Origin: Bog-473 sp963850095
Lineage (GTDB): Bacteria > Actinomycetota > Acidimicrobiia > Acidimicrobiales > RAAP-2
Length of the DNA: 64,000 nucleotides
Direction: 5' to 3'
Assembly: GCA_963850095.1 (NCBI GenBank)
Contig: CAWKJX010000004.1
Coordinates: 124,001-188,000, forward strand
In this document: piece by piece, positions 7,942 through 16,324 of the stretch
How positions within the stretch are numbered: the stretch's first letter is position 1
Layout: the number at the start of each line of letters is the position of its first letter
Made by a program: the position numbers and the translations under genes
The notes under the pieces: model-generated
What the model saw: the letters and a program-made list of their open reading frames with translations, nothing else
Told to the model about the DNA's origin: nothing
Database searches by the model: none

Positions 7942-9444
7942 ATGCTCGCCGAGACCGCGGCCGAGGCGGCGCGCCGCTTCGGCGCCGCGCCGGCCTTCGT
8001 GACCGACGAAGGGCTGACCCTCGGCTACGAACAGTTCGACACGGCGGCCGACGAGGTGGCGGTGGCCCTGGCCGAGCTGGGCGTGGGGGAGGGCGACGTG
8101 GTCGCGCTGCTGCTGCCCTCGGTGCCCGAGCACTTCGTGGCCTACGTGGCCGCGGCCAAGCTCGGGGCGGTCACGGCGGCGGTGAACCCCAAGCTCGTGC
8201 AGGCCGAGCGTGGCGCCGTGCTGCGGGCGGCCAACCCGCGCCTGCTGGTGACGACCGAGGACCTGGGCGCGGCCGGGAGCGACGAGCCGTGCGCCACGGT
8301 GCTCATTGAGCCGGTGGCCGGCAGCGCCGAGGCCCTGTTCGAGGGTGTGCGCCACCGCGGCGAGCGCCCGCCGCCCCTCGACCCCGACGACGACCGTCCC
8401 ATCGCCATCGTGTTCACGTCGGGGACGACGGGGACGCCGAAGGGCGCCGTGTTCTGCGGGCGCCAGCTGCGCTTCATCACCCAGTGCGACGTCGGCGAGG
8501 CCTGGGGCGGCGGCGGGCACGCCATGGCCGGCTCGGCGTTGGCGCATTTGGGCCCCACCACCAAGCTGGCGGGCAACCTGAAGAAAGGGGGCACCCAGCA
8601 CCTGTCGCGACGCCCGTGGCGCGCCGCCGACGCCCTGCGCATGGTGGCCGAGCTCAAGATCGCCGCGCTCGGCGGCGTGCCGACGCAGGTGGCGCTCATG
8701 CTCCGCGACCCCACCTTCGACACCACCGACCTGTCGTCGGTGCGCGCCGTGGTGATGGGTGGGGGACCGGCGACGCCGGCGCTGATCCGCGAGGCGCGGG
8801 CGCGCATCGGCGCGCCGCTGGCCGTCCGCTACTCGTGCACCGAGGCGGGCATCGGCTGCGGCACCTCCTTCACCGACCCCGACGAGGACGCCGAGGTGAG
8901 CGTCGGCCGGCCGCAGCCCGGCGTGCGCCTGTCCGTCCTCGGGGCCGACGGGGGAGCGGTCGCTCCGGGCGAGATCGGCGAGGTCTGCCTGGGCTCGCCC
9001 GCGGTCATGGAGGGGTACTGGCGCAACAGCGGCGCCAACGCCGAGGTCTTCACCGAGGACGGCAGCGTGCGCACGGGGGACCTGGGTTGGATGGACGAGC
9101 AGGGGCGCCTGCACCTGGCCGGGCGCAGCCGCGAGCGCTACGTGCGCGGCGGCTACAACGTCTACCCCATGGAGGTCGAGGGCGTGCTGGCCGATCACCC
9201 GGCCGTGGCGGCGGTCGCCGTGGTCAGCCGCGACGACCCGGTGATGGGCGAGGTCGGTGTGGCCGTCGTCGTGCCGCAACCCGACGCGCCGGCGCCCGAG
9301 CTGGCGCAGCTGCGCGACTACGCGGCCGAGCGCCTGGCGCGCTACAAGCTCCCCGAGGACATGGTGGTGCTCAGCGAGCTGCCGTTGACGGCGGGCGAGA
9401 AGCTCGACCGGCGCGCCCTCGAGCGACTGATCGCGCGTCCCTAA
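7942..9444 (+). CDS. AMP-dependent acyl-CoA synthetase/ligase
   Basis: 500-residue adenylate-forming enzyme that activates a carboxylic acid to its CoA thioester. The phosphate-binding loop VFTSGTTGTPKGAV is near residues 157-170, the A5-like region YSCTEAGIG near 296, and the hinge and C-terminal domain run from TGDLGWMDEQGRLHLAGRS and GYNVYPMEVEGVL to the catalytic-lysine region LTAGEKLDRR. TAGGCT at 7929-7934, 7 nt before the ATG, suggests a leaderless transcript. It probably supplies the CoA esters used by the neighbouring dehydrogenases (inference). Confidence 0.92.
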   Translation: MLAETAAEAARRFGAAPAFVTDEGLTLGYEQFDTAADEVAVALAELGVGEGDVVALLLPSVPEHFVAYVAAAKLGAVTAAVNPKLVQAERGAVLRAANPRLLVTTEDLGAAGSDEPCATVLIEPVAGSAEALFEGVRHRGERPPPLDPDDDRPIAIVFTSGTTGTPKGAVFCGRQLRFITQCDVGEAWGGGGHAMAGSALAHLGPTTKLAGNLKKGGTQHLSRRPWRAADALRMVAELKIAALGGVPTQVALMLRDPTFDTTDLSSVRAVVMGGGPATPALIREARARIGAPLAVRYSCTEAGIGCGTSFTDPDEDAEVSVGRPQPGVRLSVLGADGGAVAPGEIGEVCLGSPAVMEGYWRNSGANAEVFTEDGSVRTGDLGWMDEQGRLHLAGRSRERYVRGGYNVYPMEVEGVLADHPAVAAVAVVSRDDPVMGEVGVAVVVPQPDAPAPELAQLRDYAAERLARYKLPEDMVVLSELPLTAGEKLDRRALERLIARP

Positions 9445-9809
9445 CCGGTACGGCGCACTCGCGCGCGTACAGACCCCGCGTGCTGCACGGGCACGGGCAC
9501 GGGTGCTGCAGCGCGCACGCGGCGCCGCGTGTTGACACGCGCCACACGCGCACGGGTGTGACAGTGCAGGCGCGGCGCCGCCTCGCCACGCGACTCGAAC
9601 GTATCGGTTGCACACCATTGCTATCCCCATTGCTGATCGGGGTTGCACGACGCGACCGCAAGCAATCTGAGCCCGCATCGTTCCTGATGTAGCGCGACAT
9701 GCATGAAAATTTGGGATTCCATGCATGAAACGTTCGCACTTTGGGAAGGGGTGGGACGCCATGGGAAGCGAGGGGGTGATAGGCCGCGGGCGTCACTCGC
9801 GCGTCCCAC
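9445..9809. promoter_or_regulatory. Intergenic region with palindromes upstream of the first CAP-repeat gene
   Basis: About 365 bp without a supported gene. It contains a perfect 16-bp palindrome CACGCGGCGCCGCGTG at 9516-9531, several CGCACG/GGGTGC inverted elements suited to a terminator for the synthetase gene, and two copies of CATGCATGAAA at 9698-9708 and 9720-9730, 22 bp apart. It lacks the GTCAAAAGG promoter module found before the two downstream paralogues. Confidence 0.55.
9698..9730 (+). promoter_or_regulatory. Paired CATGCATGAAA repeats, 22 bp apart
   Basis: Each copy contains the self-complementary octamer CATGCATG. The 22-bp centre-to-centre spacing is about two helical turns, so two dimers could bind the same DNA face. 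It lies about 80-110 bp upstream of the first CAP-repeat gene. Regulatory role is inferred. Confidence 0.4.
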
Positions 9810-11294
9810 TTGTGCAGCGCACGTCGACGCCACGTGGGCCCCGCCGCCCCTTGGCCCAATCCGTGCTTCGCCTTGTTCGCGGTGTTCGGCTGCTTCGTCG
9901 TCGCGGCAATCGGATCGACAACGCTGGCGGGCGCGGCCGGGATTCTCCCGCCGTCGAACCCACCGGGCAACATTGCGCCGAGCGACAGCGACTGGCTGAC
10001 GTCGATCGACGCCGCCCGCGCCGTCGAGGGCGTGGGTCCCATGGAGGTGGACGAAAGCGTGCTCGACAGCCTGCCGGCGCCCGAGCAACTGTTCATTGTG
10101 CTCAACGACGAGCGCATCGACCGGGGACTCCCGCCGATTGAGTACATGTCGGCACAACTGAATGGCGTGGCCGCGCAGAGCGCGGCGAGCGCGACCGATG
10201 TCGTGCCGCCGAGCTCCTTGTCCAACGGCACCGCAGTGACCTTTGGCGGCGCCATGTGGGCTGGGCTCTCTTCCGTGCTCGAGTCGGACTACTTGTGGAT
10301 GTACGACGACGGCTCGGCCGGCGCGCCGACCTCCAACGCGGCGTGCACGCCGTCGTCGCCGTCGTTGTGCTGGATGCACCGCGACATCATTTTGCACAGC
10401 TTCCCCTCCTGCGGCGCGCAGCCTCCGGTGCTCTCCATGGGAGCGGCGGACGACCCCGGTTCGCTGGGCGCCGTCGTCGTGAGCACCTGCGCCGCGCCGA
10501 GTGACGTCACCCTCACCTGGCAACAGGCGATGGTGGCGGCGGACGCCCGGACGATCGGCGTGGCCGCGGCCCCGAGCGGCGCCGGGTACTGGGAAGCGGA
10601 GGCGAACGGCACCGTGGGCAACTTCGGCAGCGCGCCCGACCTCGGTTCGGTGACCACACCCCTGAACGCGCCCATCGTCGGCCTGGCGGCGACACCCGAC
10701 GGCGGCGGTTACTGGCTGGTCGGGTCCGACGGGGGCATCTTCAGCTTCGGCGACGCTCACTTCTACGGATCGACCGGTGCGCTCCGACTGGACGCGCCCA
10801 TCGTCGGCATGGCGTCCACACCCGACGGCGGCGGCTACTGGCTGGTGGCCTCCGACGGGGGCATCTTCAGCTACGGCGATGCCGGGTTCTACGGTTCGAT
10901 GGGCGGCAAGCCGTTGAATCAGCCCATCGTGGGCATTGCGGCCGACCCGGCGACGGGTGGCTATTGGGAGGTGGCCTCCGACGGGGGCATCTTCGCCTAC
11001 GACGCCCCCTTCTTCGGCAGCACGGGCAACATCCGACTGAACCGGCCCATCGTCGCCATGGAGGCGTCGCCCAACGGGCAGGGCTATCGCTTCGAGGCGT
11101 CGGACGGCGGCGTGTTCGCCTACGGGCAAGCGCCCTTCCTCGGGTCGACCGGCGGCACGCCCCTGGTGGCGCCCATGGTCAGCATGGCGCCCGACGACGC
11201 CACCAACGGCTATTGGCTGGCTGCGGCGGACGGCGGGATCTTCACCTATGGCGGCGCCAGCTACCTCGGGCGCATCGCCGGCTCACCCTCCTGA
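9810..11294 (+). CDS. Secreted CAP-domain protein with six propeller-like repeats (paralogue 1)
   Basis: About 494 residues. A hydrophobic segment (CFALFAVFGCFVVAAIGS) ending in AGAAG looks like a signal peptide. A CAP/SCP-like domain (about residues 60-215) shows LNDERIDRGLPPIEYM and HRDIIL. Six repeats of about 42 residues follow, with the pattern PIVGMASTPDGGGYWLVASD then GGIFSYGDAGFYGS; six such units suggest a beta-propeller. The start is uncertain: TTG 9810 gives the same length as the paralogues, GTG 9834 is the alternative, and neither has a good ribosome binding site. It is the most divergent of three tandem copies. Probably extracellular or wall-associated; function unknown. Confidence 0.8.
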   Translation: MCSARRRHVGPAAPWPNPCFALFAVFGCFVVAAIGSTTLAGAAGILPPSNPPGNIAPSDSDWLTSIDAARAVEGVGPMEVDESVLDSLPAPEQLFIVLNDERIDRGLPPIEYMSAQLNGVAAQSAASATDVVPPSSLSNGTAVTFGGAMWAGLSSVLESDYLWMYDDGSAGAPTSNAACTPSSPSLCWMHRDIILHSFPSCGAQPPVLSMGAADDPGSLGAVVVSTCAAPSDVTLTWQQAMVAADARTIGVAAAPSGAGYWEAEANGTVGNFGSAPDLGSVTTPLNAPIVGLAATPDGGGYWLVGSDGGIFSFGDAHFYGSTGALRLDAPIVGMASTPDGGGYWLVASDGGIFSYGDAGFYGSMGGKPLNQPIVGIAADPATGGYWEVASDGGIFAYDAPFFGSTGNIRLNRPIVAMEASPNGQGYRFEASDGGVFAYGQAPFLGSTGGTPLVAPMVSMAPDDATNGYWLAAADGGIFTYGGASYLGRIAGSPS

Positions 11295-11311
11295 CGCCCT
11301 CCGCCATCTGA

Positions 11312-11334
11312 CGCGCCGCACCCCGGGCGGCGCG
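11312..11334 (+). terminator. GC-rich hairpin after paralogue 1
   Basis: Perfect 8-bp stem CGCGCCGC/GCGGCGCG with a 7-nt loop, starting 18 nt after the stop codon. There is no T-run, so it is a possible non-canonical terminator only. Confidence 0.4.
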
Positions 11335-11624
11335 GTCGCACGGCGGCGGCGCCGAGCACTCGTCGCGCCAGGGCCGATGCCCCGGACGAACCGTCACGGT
11401 GGGCGCCCATTGCGGCCGGGTGGCCGCCCGGTCCTGGGCTCGACTCAGTGCCGGCCCACGGCACGGGCGCAGTCACCTCGCAGATCTGCTGGCGAGTGAC
11501 CGAGCTCCGTCCAACACCATTGCGGGCCGACTCCGTCAACACAACAGCAAGGTTGCGACAACGCGCCAACAACTGAGTTTTTGGGCGTGGTTTTGCACCT
11601 CGGCGCGCCGCCCCGGAGGCTCGC

Positions 11625-11673
11625 ATTTAGTCAAAAGGGCCCATACGCATCACCTCCCCCCCTCCCGATACTG
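11625..11673 (+). promoter_or_regulatory. Promoter module before paralogue 2
   Basis: ATTTAGTCAAAAGGGCCCAT begins at 11625 and a GATACT -10-like box lies at 11668-11673. The same arrangement is found at 13494-13543 before paralogue 3: 38 nt from GTCAAAA to the ATACT box and 40 nt from the box to the start codon in both. The rest of 11295-11707 shows no gene. Confidence 0.6.
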
Positions 11674-11707
11674 AAGCGTCGGAAGAGTTGCATGAGGGGG
11701 AAGTTCC

Positions 11708-13195
11708 GTGGATCGTCGTGTCCGTGTACGCATCGCGTCGCTGTTGCTGCCCATCGGGGCCATGCTCACAGCGTTCGTCGCGGCCGGGCTGACGGGCGCA
11801 CCGGCCGGCGCCGCCGGCATTCTGCCGCCGGCCAACCCACCGGCCAACATCGCGCCCAGCAGTGGCGACTGGCTGACGTCCATCAACGCCGCCGCGGCGG
11901 CCGAGGGCGTCGGCGCCATGGACGTCTCGGAGTCGCAGCTGAACACGTTGCCCGTCTCCGAGCAGGTATTCACGGTGGTGAACGAGGAGCGGGTCGACCG
12001 GGGCCTGCCGCCGATCACCTACATGACCTCGCAGCTGAACTCGTACGCCCTGGCTGGTGCCAACGGCGGCACCGACCCGTCGTTCCCGACGGCCGTGACC
12101 GGTGGCTCCGCCGTGAACTTCGGCGGCTCCATCTGGGCCGGCGGGCTGTCCTCGGTCCTCGAGGCCGACTACTACTGGATGTACAGCGACGGCTGGGGTG
12201 GCTCCAGCGCCACCACCAACGAGGCGTGCTCGCTGGCCAACCCCGCCGAGTGCTGGGGCCACCGCGACATCATTCTGCACGAGTACCCCAACTGCCCGAC
12301 CGGCCCCCCGGTCCTCTCCATGGGCGCGGCCTACTCGTCGACCGGCTACGAGGGCGGCTCCATCGCCGCCATCTTCGTCAGCTCCTGCAGCGCGCCGACC
12401 GACCCCACCATGACGTGGGGCCAGGTGGCCAATCAGGTCGACTCGAGCTCGAGCACCATCGGCATTGCGCCGATGAGTAACGGGACCGGGTACTGGGAGG
12501 CCGAGGCCAACGGCACCGTGGCCGCCTTCGGGTCCGCACCCAGCCTGGGTTCGCTCAGCGGCCCCCTCAACTCGCCCATCGTCGGCATCGCGCCGACGCC
12601 CGACGGCGGTGGCTACTGGCTGGTGGCCGCCGACGGCGGCATCTTCAGCTTCGGCGACGCCAGCTTCTACGGCTCGACCGGATCCCTGCGTCTCAACAAG
12701 CCCATCGTCGGCATGGCGTCCACGCCCGACGGCAAGGGCTACTGGCTGGTGGCCTCCGACGGGGGCATCTTCAGCTACGGCGACGCCGGCTTCTTCGGCT
12801 CCATGGGCGGCCACCCACTGAACCGGGCCATCGTGGGCATCGGGGCCGACCCGCAAACAGGTGGCTACTGGGAGGTGGCGTCCGACGGCGGCATCTTCGC
12901 CTTCAACGCCCCGTTCTTCGGCAGCACGGGCAGCATCCGGCTCAACCAGCCCATCGTGGGCATGGAGGCCACGCCGAACGGGCAGGGCTACCGCTTCGTG
13001 GCCTCCGACGGTGGCATCTTCACCTTCGGCAACGCTCCGTTCGACGGGTCGACCGGCGGCATCAAGCTGGCCGCCCCGGTGGTGGGCATGGCGCCCGACA
13101 ACGCCACCAACGGCTACTGGATGGCCGCGGCCGACGGCGGCATCTTCAACTACGGCGGCGCCTCGTTCATGGGCCGGCTGGTCAGCTCGTCCTAA
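11708..13195 (+). CDS. Secreted CAP-domain protein with six propeller-like repeats (paralogue 2)
   Basis: 495 residues. The N-terminus MDRRVRVRIASLLLPIGAML with APAGAAG near residues 30-36 is a typical signal peptide. The CAP-like domain has VNEERVDRGLPPITYM and WGHRDIILHEYP, with several cysteines that may pair outside the cell. Six repeats of about 42 residues (GYWLVAADGGIFSFGDASFY type) complete the protein. The GTG start follows GAGGGGGAAG, a strong ribosome binding site. It is the same length as paralogue 3 and close to it along the whole sequence, including the upstream promoter, so the pair arose by a duplication that took the promoter along. Confidence 0.88.
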   Translation: MDRRVRVRIASLLLPIGAMLTAFVAAGLTGAPAGAAGILPPANPPANIAPSSGDWLTSINAAAAAEGVGAMDVSESQLNTLPVSEQVFTVVNEERVDRGLPPITYMTSQLNSYALAGANGGTDPSFPTAVTGGSAVNFGGSIWAGGLSSVLEADYYWMYSDGWGGSSATTNEACSLANPAECWGHRDIILHEYPNCPTGPPVLSMGAAYSSTGYEGGSIAAIFVSSCSAPTDPTMTWGQVANQVDSSSSTIGIAPMSNGTGYWEAEANGTVAAFGSAPSLGSLSGPLNSPIVGIAPTPDGGGYWLVAADGGIFSFGDASFYGSTGSLRLNKPIVGMASTPDGKGYWLVASDGGIFSYGDAGFFGSMGGHPLNRAIVGIGADPQTGGYWEVASDGGIFAFNAPFFGSTGSIRLNQPIVGMEATPNGQGYRFVASDGGIFTFGNAPFDGSTGGIKLAAPVVGMAPDNATNGYWMAAADGGIFNYGGASFMGRLVSSS

Positions 13196-13493
13196 CAACC
13201 CCCGGGCTGACGACCGGAACCAGAGGTCGAGAACAGAGCACGAGCAGCATTCGGCACGCAGCAGCCCGCCGCCGGCGGGCAGCCATGGAGTGATGAGCGT
13301 GGCAGCGCTATTGCCGTCAGGTGGCCGCCGCGTTGCCGCCACGGGTCGCCGCGGCGGGCACGGGCCGTGTCCTCGGCAGGACGCAGCCGCACCGCCACCG
13401 CGGCCGAGACCACGGACGACCTGCGGCGACGCGGCTGCAATAGGAGGTGCCGCCCAGGCGGGCGCCGCCGGCGGCCGAGGCGGCGGAACACAA

Positions 13494-13543
13494 CATTTGG
13501 TCAAAAGGTCCCATTCAAATCGGTGGGGTCCCCTCCGCATACT
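13494..13543 (+). promoter_or_regulatory. Promoter module before paralogue 3
   Basis: CATTTGGTCAAAAGGTCCCA begins at 13494, with a CATACT -10-like box at 13538-13543. Order and spacing are identical to the module at 11625-11673. The rest of the 13196-13577 gap shows no gene. Confidence 0.6.
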
Positions 13544-13577
13544 GCCGAAAGGGAAGAGAGGGCCAGGGGGGACCACG

Positions 13578-15065
13578 GTGCAAAGTCGAGTGCGCCGTCG
13601 CATTGCGGCGCTGTTGCTGCCCATCGGAGCCATGTGCATGGCATCGGTCGGGGTGGGACTGAACGGATGGGCGAGCGCGCCGGCCGGCGCGACCGGCATG
13701 GTGCCTCCGGCCAACCCGCCGGCCAACATCGCGCCGAGCAGCGGTGACTGGCTGGCCTCCATCGACTCCGCCGCAGCCGACGAGGGCGTCGATCCCATGC
13801 CGTTCTCCGAGTCGAAGCTGGCCGCGTTGCCCGAACCCGAGCAGGTGTTCGCCGTGCTCAATTACGAGCGCATCGACCGCGGACTGTCGCCCATCGAGTA
13901 CATGACGACGCAGCTCAACTTTCTCGCCCTGGCCGGCGCCGATGCGGGGACCGATCCGAGCCTCCCCACGACGGTGACCGACGGCGTGCCCACCACCTAT
14001 GGCGGCGCCGTGTGGGCCGGCGGCATGTCATCGGTGCTGCAGGCCGACTACTACTGGATGTACGAGGATGGATACGGCGGTGCGTCGACGTCGAACGCCG
14101 CCTGCAGCCTGTCCACGCCGACCGGGTGCTGGGACCATCGCGACATCATTTTGCACGAGTACGCCGACTGCCCGAGCGGCCCGCCGGTGCTGTCCATGGG
14201 CGCCGACTTCTCTTCGACCGGCTATCCGGGCGGGTCCTTCGCCGCCCTCATGGTGAGCTCGTGCTCGGTGCCGACCGACGTCACGATGACCTGGGACCAG
14301 GTGGCGTACGACCTCGGCTCACCCACACGGGTGGTCGGTCTCGCGCCCATGGCCAACGGCAGCGGTTACTGGGAGGCGGAGGCCGACGGGACGGTGGGTG
14401 CCTTCGGCGACGCCCAGAACTACGGCTCCGTGTCGACGCCCCTCAATGCACCCATCGTCGGCATGGCGGCGACACCCGACGACGGCGGCTACTGGCTGGT
14501 GGCCGCCGACGGCGGCATCTTCAACTTCGGCGACGCCGGCTTCTACGGCTCGACCGGATCCCTCCACCTCGACCAGCCCATCGTCGGCCTGACGTCCACG
14601 CCCGACGGCAAGGGTTACTGGCTGGTGGCGTCCGACGGGGGCATCTTCAGCTACGGCGACGCCGGCTTCTACGGCTCCATGGGAGGCACGGCGTTGAATC
14701 AGCCCATCGTCGGCATCGGGGCCGACCCGCAAACGGGTGGTTACTGGGAGGTGGCCTCCGACGGCGGCATCTTCAGCTTCGACGCCCCGTTCTTCGGCAG
14801 CACGGGCAGCATCCGGCTCAACCAGCCCATCGTCGGCATGGAGGCGTCCGGCAACGGCCGGGGTTACCGCTTCGTGGCCGCCGACGGCGGCATCTTCACC
14901 TTCGGCGACGCACCGTTCGACGGTTCGACCGGTGGCATGACGCTGGTCGCCCCGGTGGTGGGCATGGCGCCCGACAACGCCACCAACGGCTACTGGATGG
15001 CTGCGGCCGACGGCGGCATCTTCACCTTCGGCGGCGCCTCGTTCCTCGGACGCCTCACCGATTAG
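13578..15065 (+). CDS. Secreted CAP-domain protein with six propeller-like repeats (paralogue 3)
   Basis: 495 residues, starting at GTG 13578 (MQSRVRRRIAALLLPIGAM) with AGGGGGGACC upstream. Signal peptide, CAP-like domain (LNYERIDRGLSPIEYM, WDHRDIILHEYA) and six repeats follow the same order as paralogue 2. Upstream in-frame codons reach into paralogue 2 but match neither paralogue, so the GTG is the better start. Many repeat blades are nearly identical at DNA level between paralogues 2 and 3, suggesting recent duplication or gene conversion. Confidence 0.88.
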   Translation: MQSRVRRRIAALLLPIGAMCMASVGVGLNGWASAPAGATGMVPPANPPANIAPSSGDWLASIDSAAADEGVDPMPFSESKLAALPEPEQVFAVLNYERIDRGLSPIEYMTTQLNFLALAGADAGTDPSLPTTVTDGVPTTYGGAVWAGGMSSVLQADYYWMYEDGYGGASTSNAACSLSTPTGCWDHRDIILHEYADCPSGPPVLSMGADFSSTGYPGGSFAALMVSSCSVPTDVTMTWDQVAYDLGSPTRVVGLAPMANGSGYWEAEADGTVGAFGDAQNYGSVSTPLNAPIVGMAATPDDGGYWLVAADGGIFNFGDAGFYGSTGSLHLDQPIVGLTSTPDGKGYWLVASDGGIFSYGDAGFYGSMGGTALNQPIVGIGADPQTGGYWEVASDGGIFSFDAPFFGSTGSIRLNQPIVGMEASGNGRGYRFVAADGGIFTFGDAPFDGSTGGMTLVAPVVGMAPDNATNGYWMAAADGGIFTFGGASFLGRLTD

Positions 15066-15072
15066 GTCCGCG

Positions 15073-15104
15073 CGGCGGGCAGGCCCGTACGGCCACGCCC
15101 GCCG
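15073..15104. terminator. Likely bidirectional terminator between convergent genes
   Basis: Perfect 8-bp inverted repeat CGGCGGGC/GCCCGCCG with a 16-nt loop, filling the 41-bp gap between the CAP-repeat gene and the convergent CoA-transferase gene. Confidence 0.5.
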
Positions 15105-15106
15105 TC

Positions 15107-16324
15107 TCAAACGACGCCGCGTGCGGTGAGGTCGGCCAACTCGGCCTCGCTCAGGCCGACCAGGTCGCACCACACCTCGCGGTTGTGCTCGCCCAGGCGC
15201 GGCGCGCCCGACGGCACGGGGGTGGGGTGCCGCGTCAGGCGCGGGAACGGCGCCTGCTGGCGCACCGTCCCGATGACGGGGTCCTCCACGGGGACCAGGT
15301 CGCCGCGTGCCGCCATGTGCGGGTCGGCGAAGATGTCGGCCGCGCTGTAGGCGGTGCCGATGGGCACGTCGTGCTCGACACAGCGGGTCGTGATCTCCTC
15401 GGCGGTGAGGCTCGACGTCCAGGCGGCCACCAGGCCGTTGATTTCGTCGCCACGGGCCGCCCGTTCGGCCAGCGTGGCGAAACGCGCGTCGCCCGCCAAC
15501 TCCGGCTGGCCCATGGCGGCGCACAGCCGCGCGAAGTTGGCGTCCGAACCGGCCACGATGCACACGAAGAAGCCGTCGGCCGTCGGGTAATTGTCGAGCG
15601 GCGCCGAGTGGGACAGCCGGTTGCCCTCGCGCCCGCGCACGACGCCCAGGCGGTCGTAGCCGGCCAGCGTCCACTCCAAGATGCGCAGGATCGACCCGTA
15701 GAGCGGGGCGTCGATCACTTCCCCGCCGCCGCTGCCGCCACCGGCGTCACGCCCGTAGAGCGCGGCCACGGCGGCGAAGGCGGCGAAGGTGCCGGTCAGG
15801 TAGTCCGAGACGGTGACCCCCGGGCGCACCGGCGGGCGGTCCGGGTCACCGGTCAGGTGGAGCAGGCCGCCGAACGCGATGCCCAGGCGGTCGAGGCCCG
15901 GCCGCGGCGAGTAGGGACCACTCTGCCCGAACACACTGATGCGCACGTAGACGAGGTCGTCGGGCAGGTCGTCGGGCCCCAGCCCCCACTTCTCCATGGT
16001 GCCCGGCCGGAAGTTCTCGCACAGCACGTCCGAGACGGCCACCAGACGCTGGAACAGCTCCTTGCCCTCGGGCCGGCGCAGGTCGCACGTGACGCCGCGC
16101 CGCCCGCGGCCCTCGACGGCCCACGACAGCGAGTAGTCCGGCGCGCCGTCGACGGGGACGAAGGGTCCCATGGAGCGCATGAAGTCGCCCTCGCCCGGCA
16201 GCTCGACCTTGATCACGTCGGCCCCGAGCTCGCCCAGCAGCCCGGCGCAGAACGGCGCGGAAATCCGGGTGCCGACGTCGACCACCCGGATGCCGCTGAG
16301 CGGCCCCCGCCCGCCCTCAGCCAC
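15107..16324 (-). CDS. CaiB/BaiF family (class III) CoA-transferase
   Basis: 405 residues. GIRVVDVGTRISAPF at the start, then ADVIKVELPGEGDF and DVLCENFRPGTMEKWGL are family signatures; the likely nucleophile is the Asp of VSDYLTGTF near residue 174. It would move CoA between an acyl-CoA and a free acid, giving another route to substrate activation. Its GTG start overlaps the end of the ACAD gene upstream (16317-16324), so the two are co-translated. Confidence 0.92.
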   Translation of the reverse strand: MAEGGRGPLSGIRVVDVGTRISAPFCAGLLGELGADVIKVELPGEGDFMRSMGPFVPVDGAPDYSLSWAVEGRGRRGVTCDLRRPEGKELFQRLVAVSDVLCENFRPGTMEKWGLGPDDLPDDLVYVRISVFGQSGPYSPRPGLDRLGIAFGGLLHLTGDPDRPPVRPGVTVSDYLTGTFAAFAAVAALYGRDAGGGSGGGEVIDAPLYGSILRILEWTLAGYDRLGVVRGREGNRLSHSAPLDNYPTADGFFVCIVAGSDANFARLCAAMGQPELAGDARFATLAERAARGDEINGLVAAWTSSLTAEEITTRCVEHDVPIGTAYSAADIFADPHMAARGDLVPVEDPVIGTVRQQAPFPRLTRHPTPVPSGAPRLGEHNREVWCDLVGLSEAELADLTARGVV

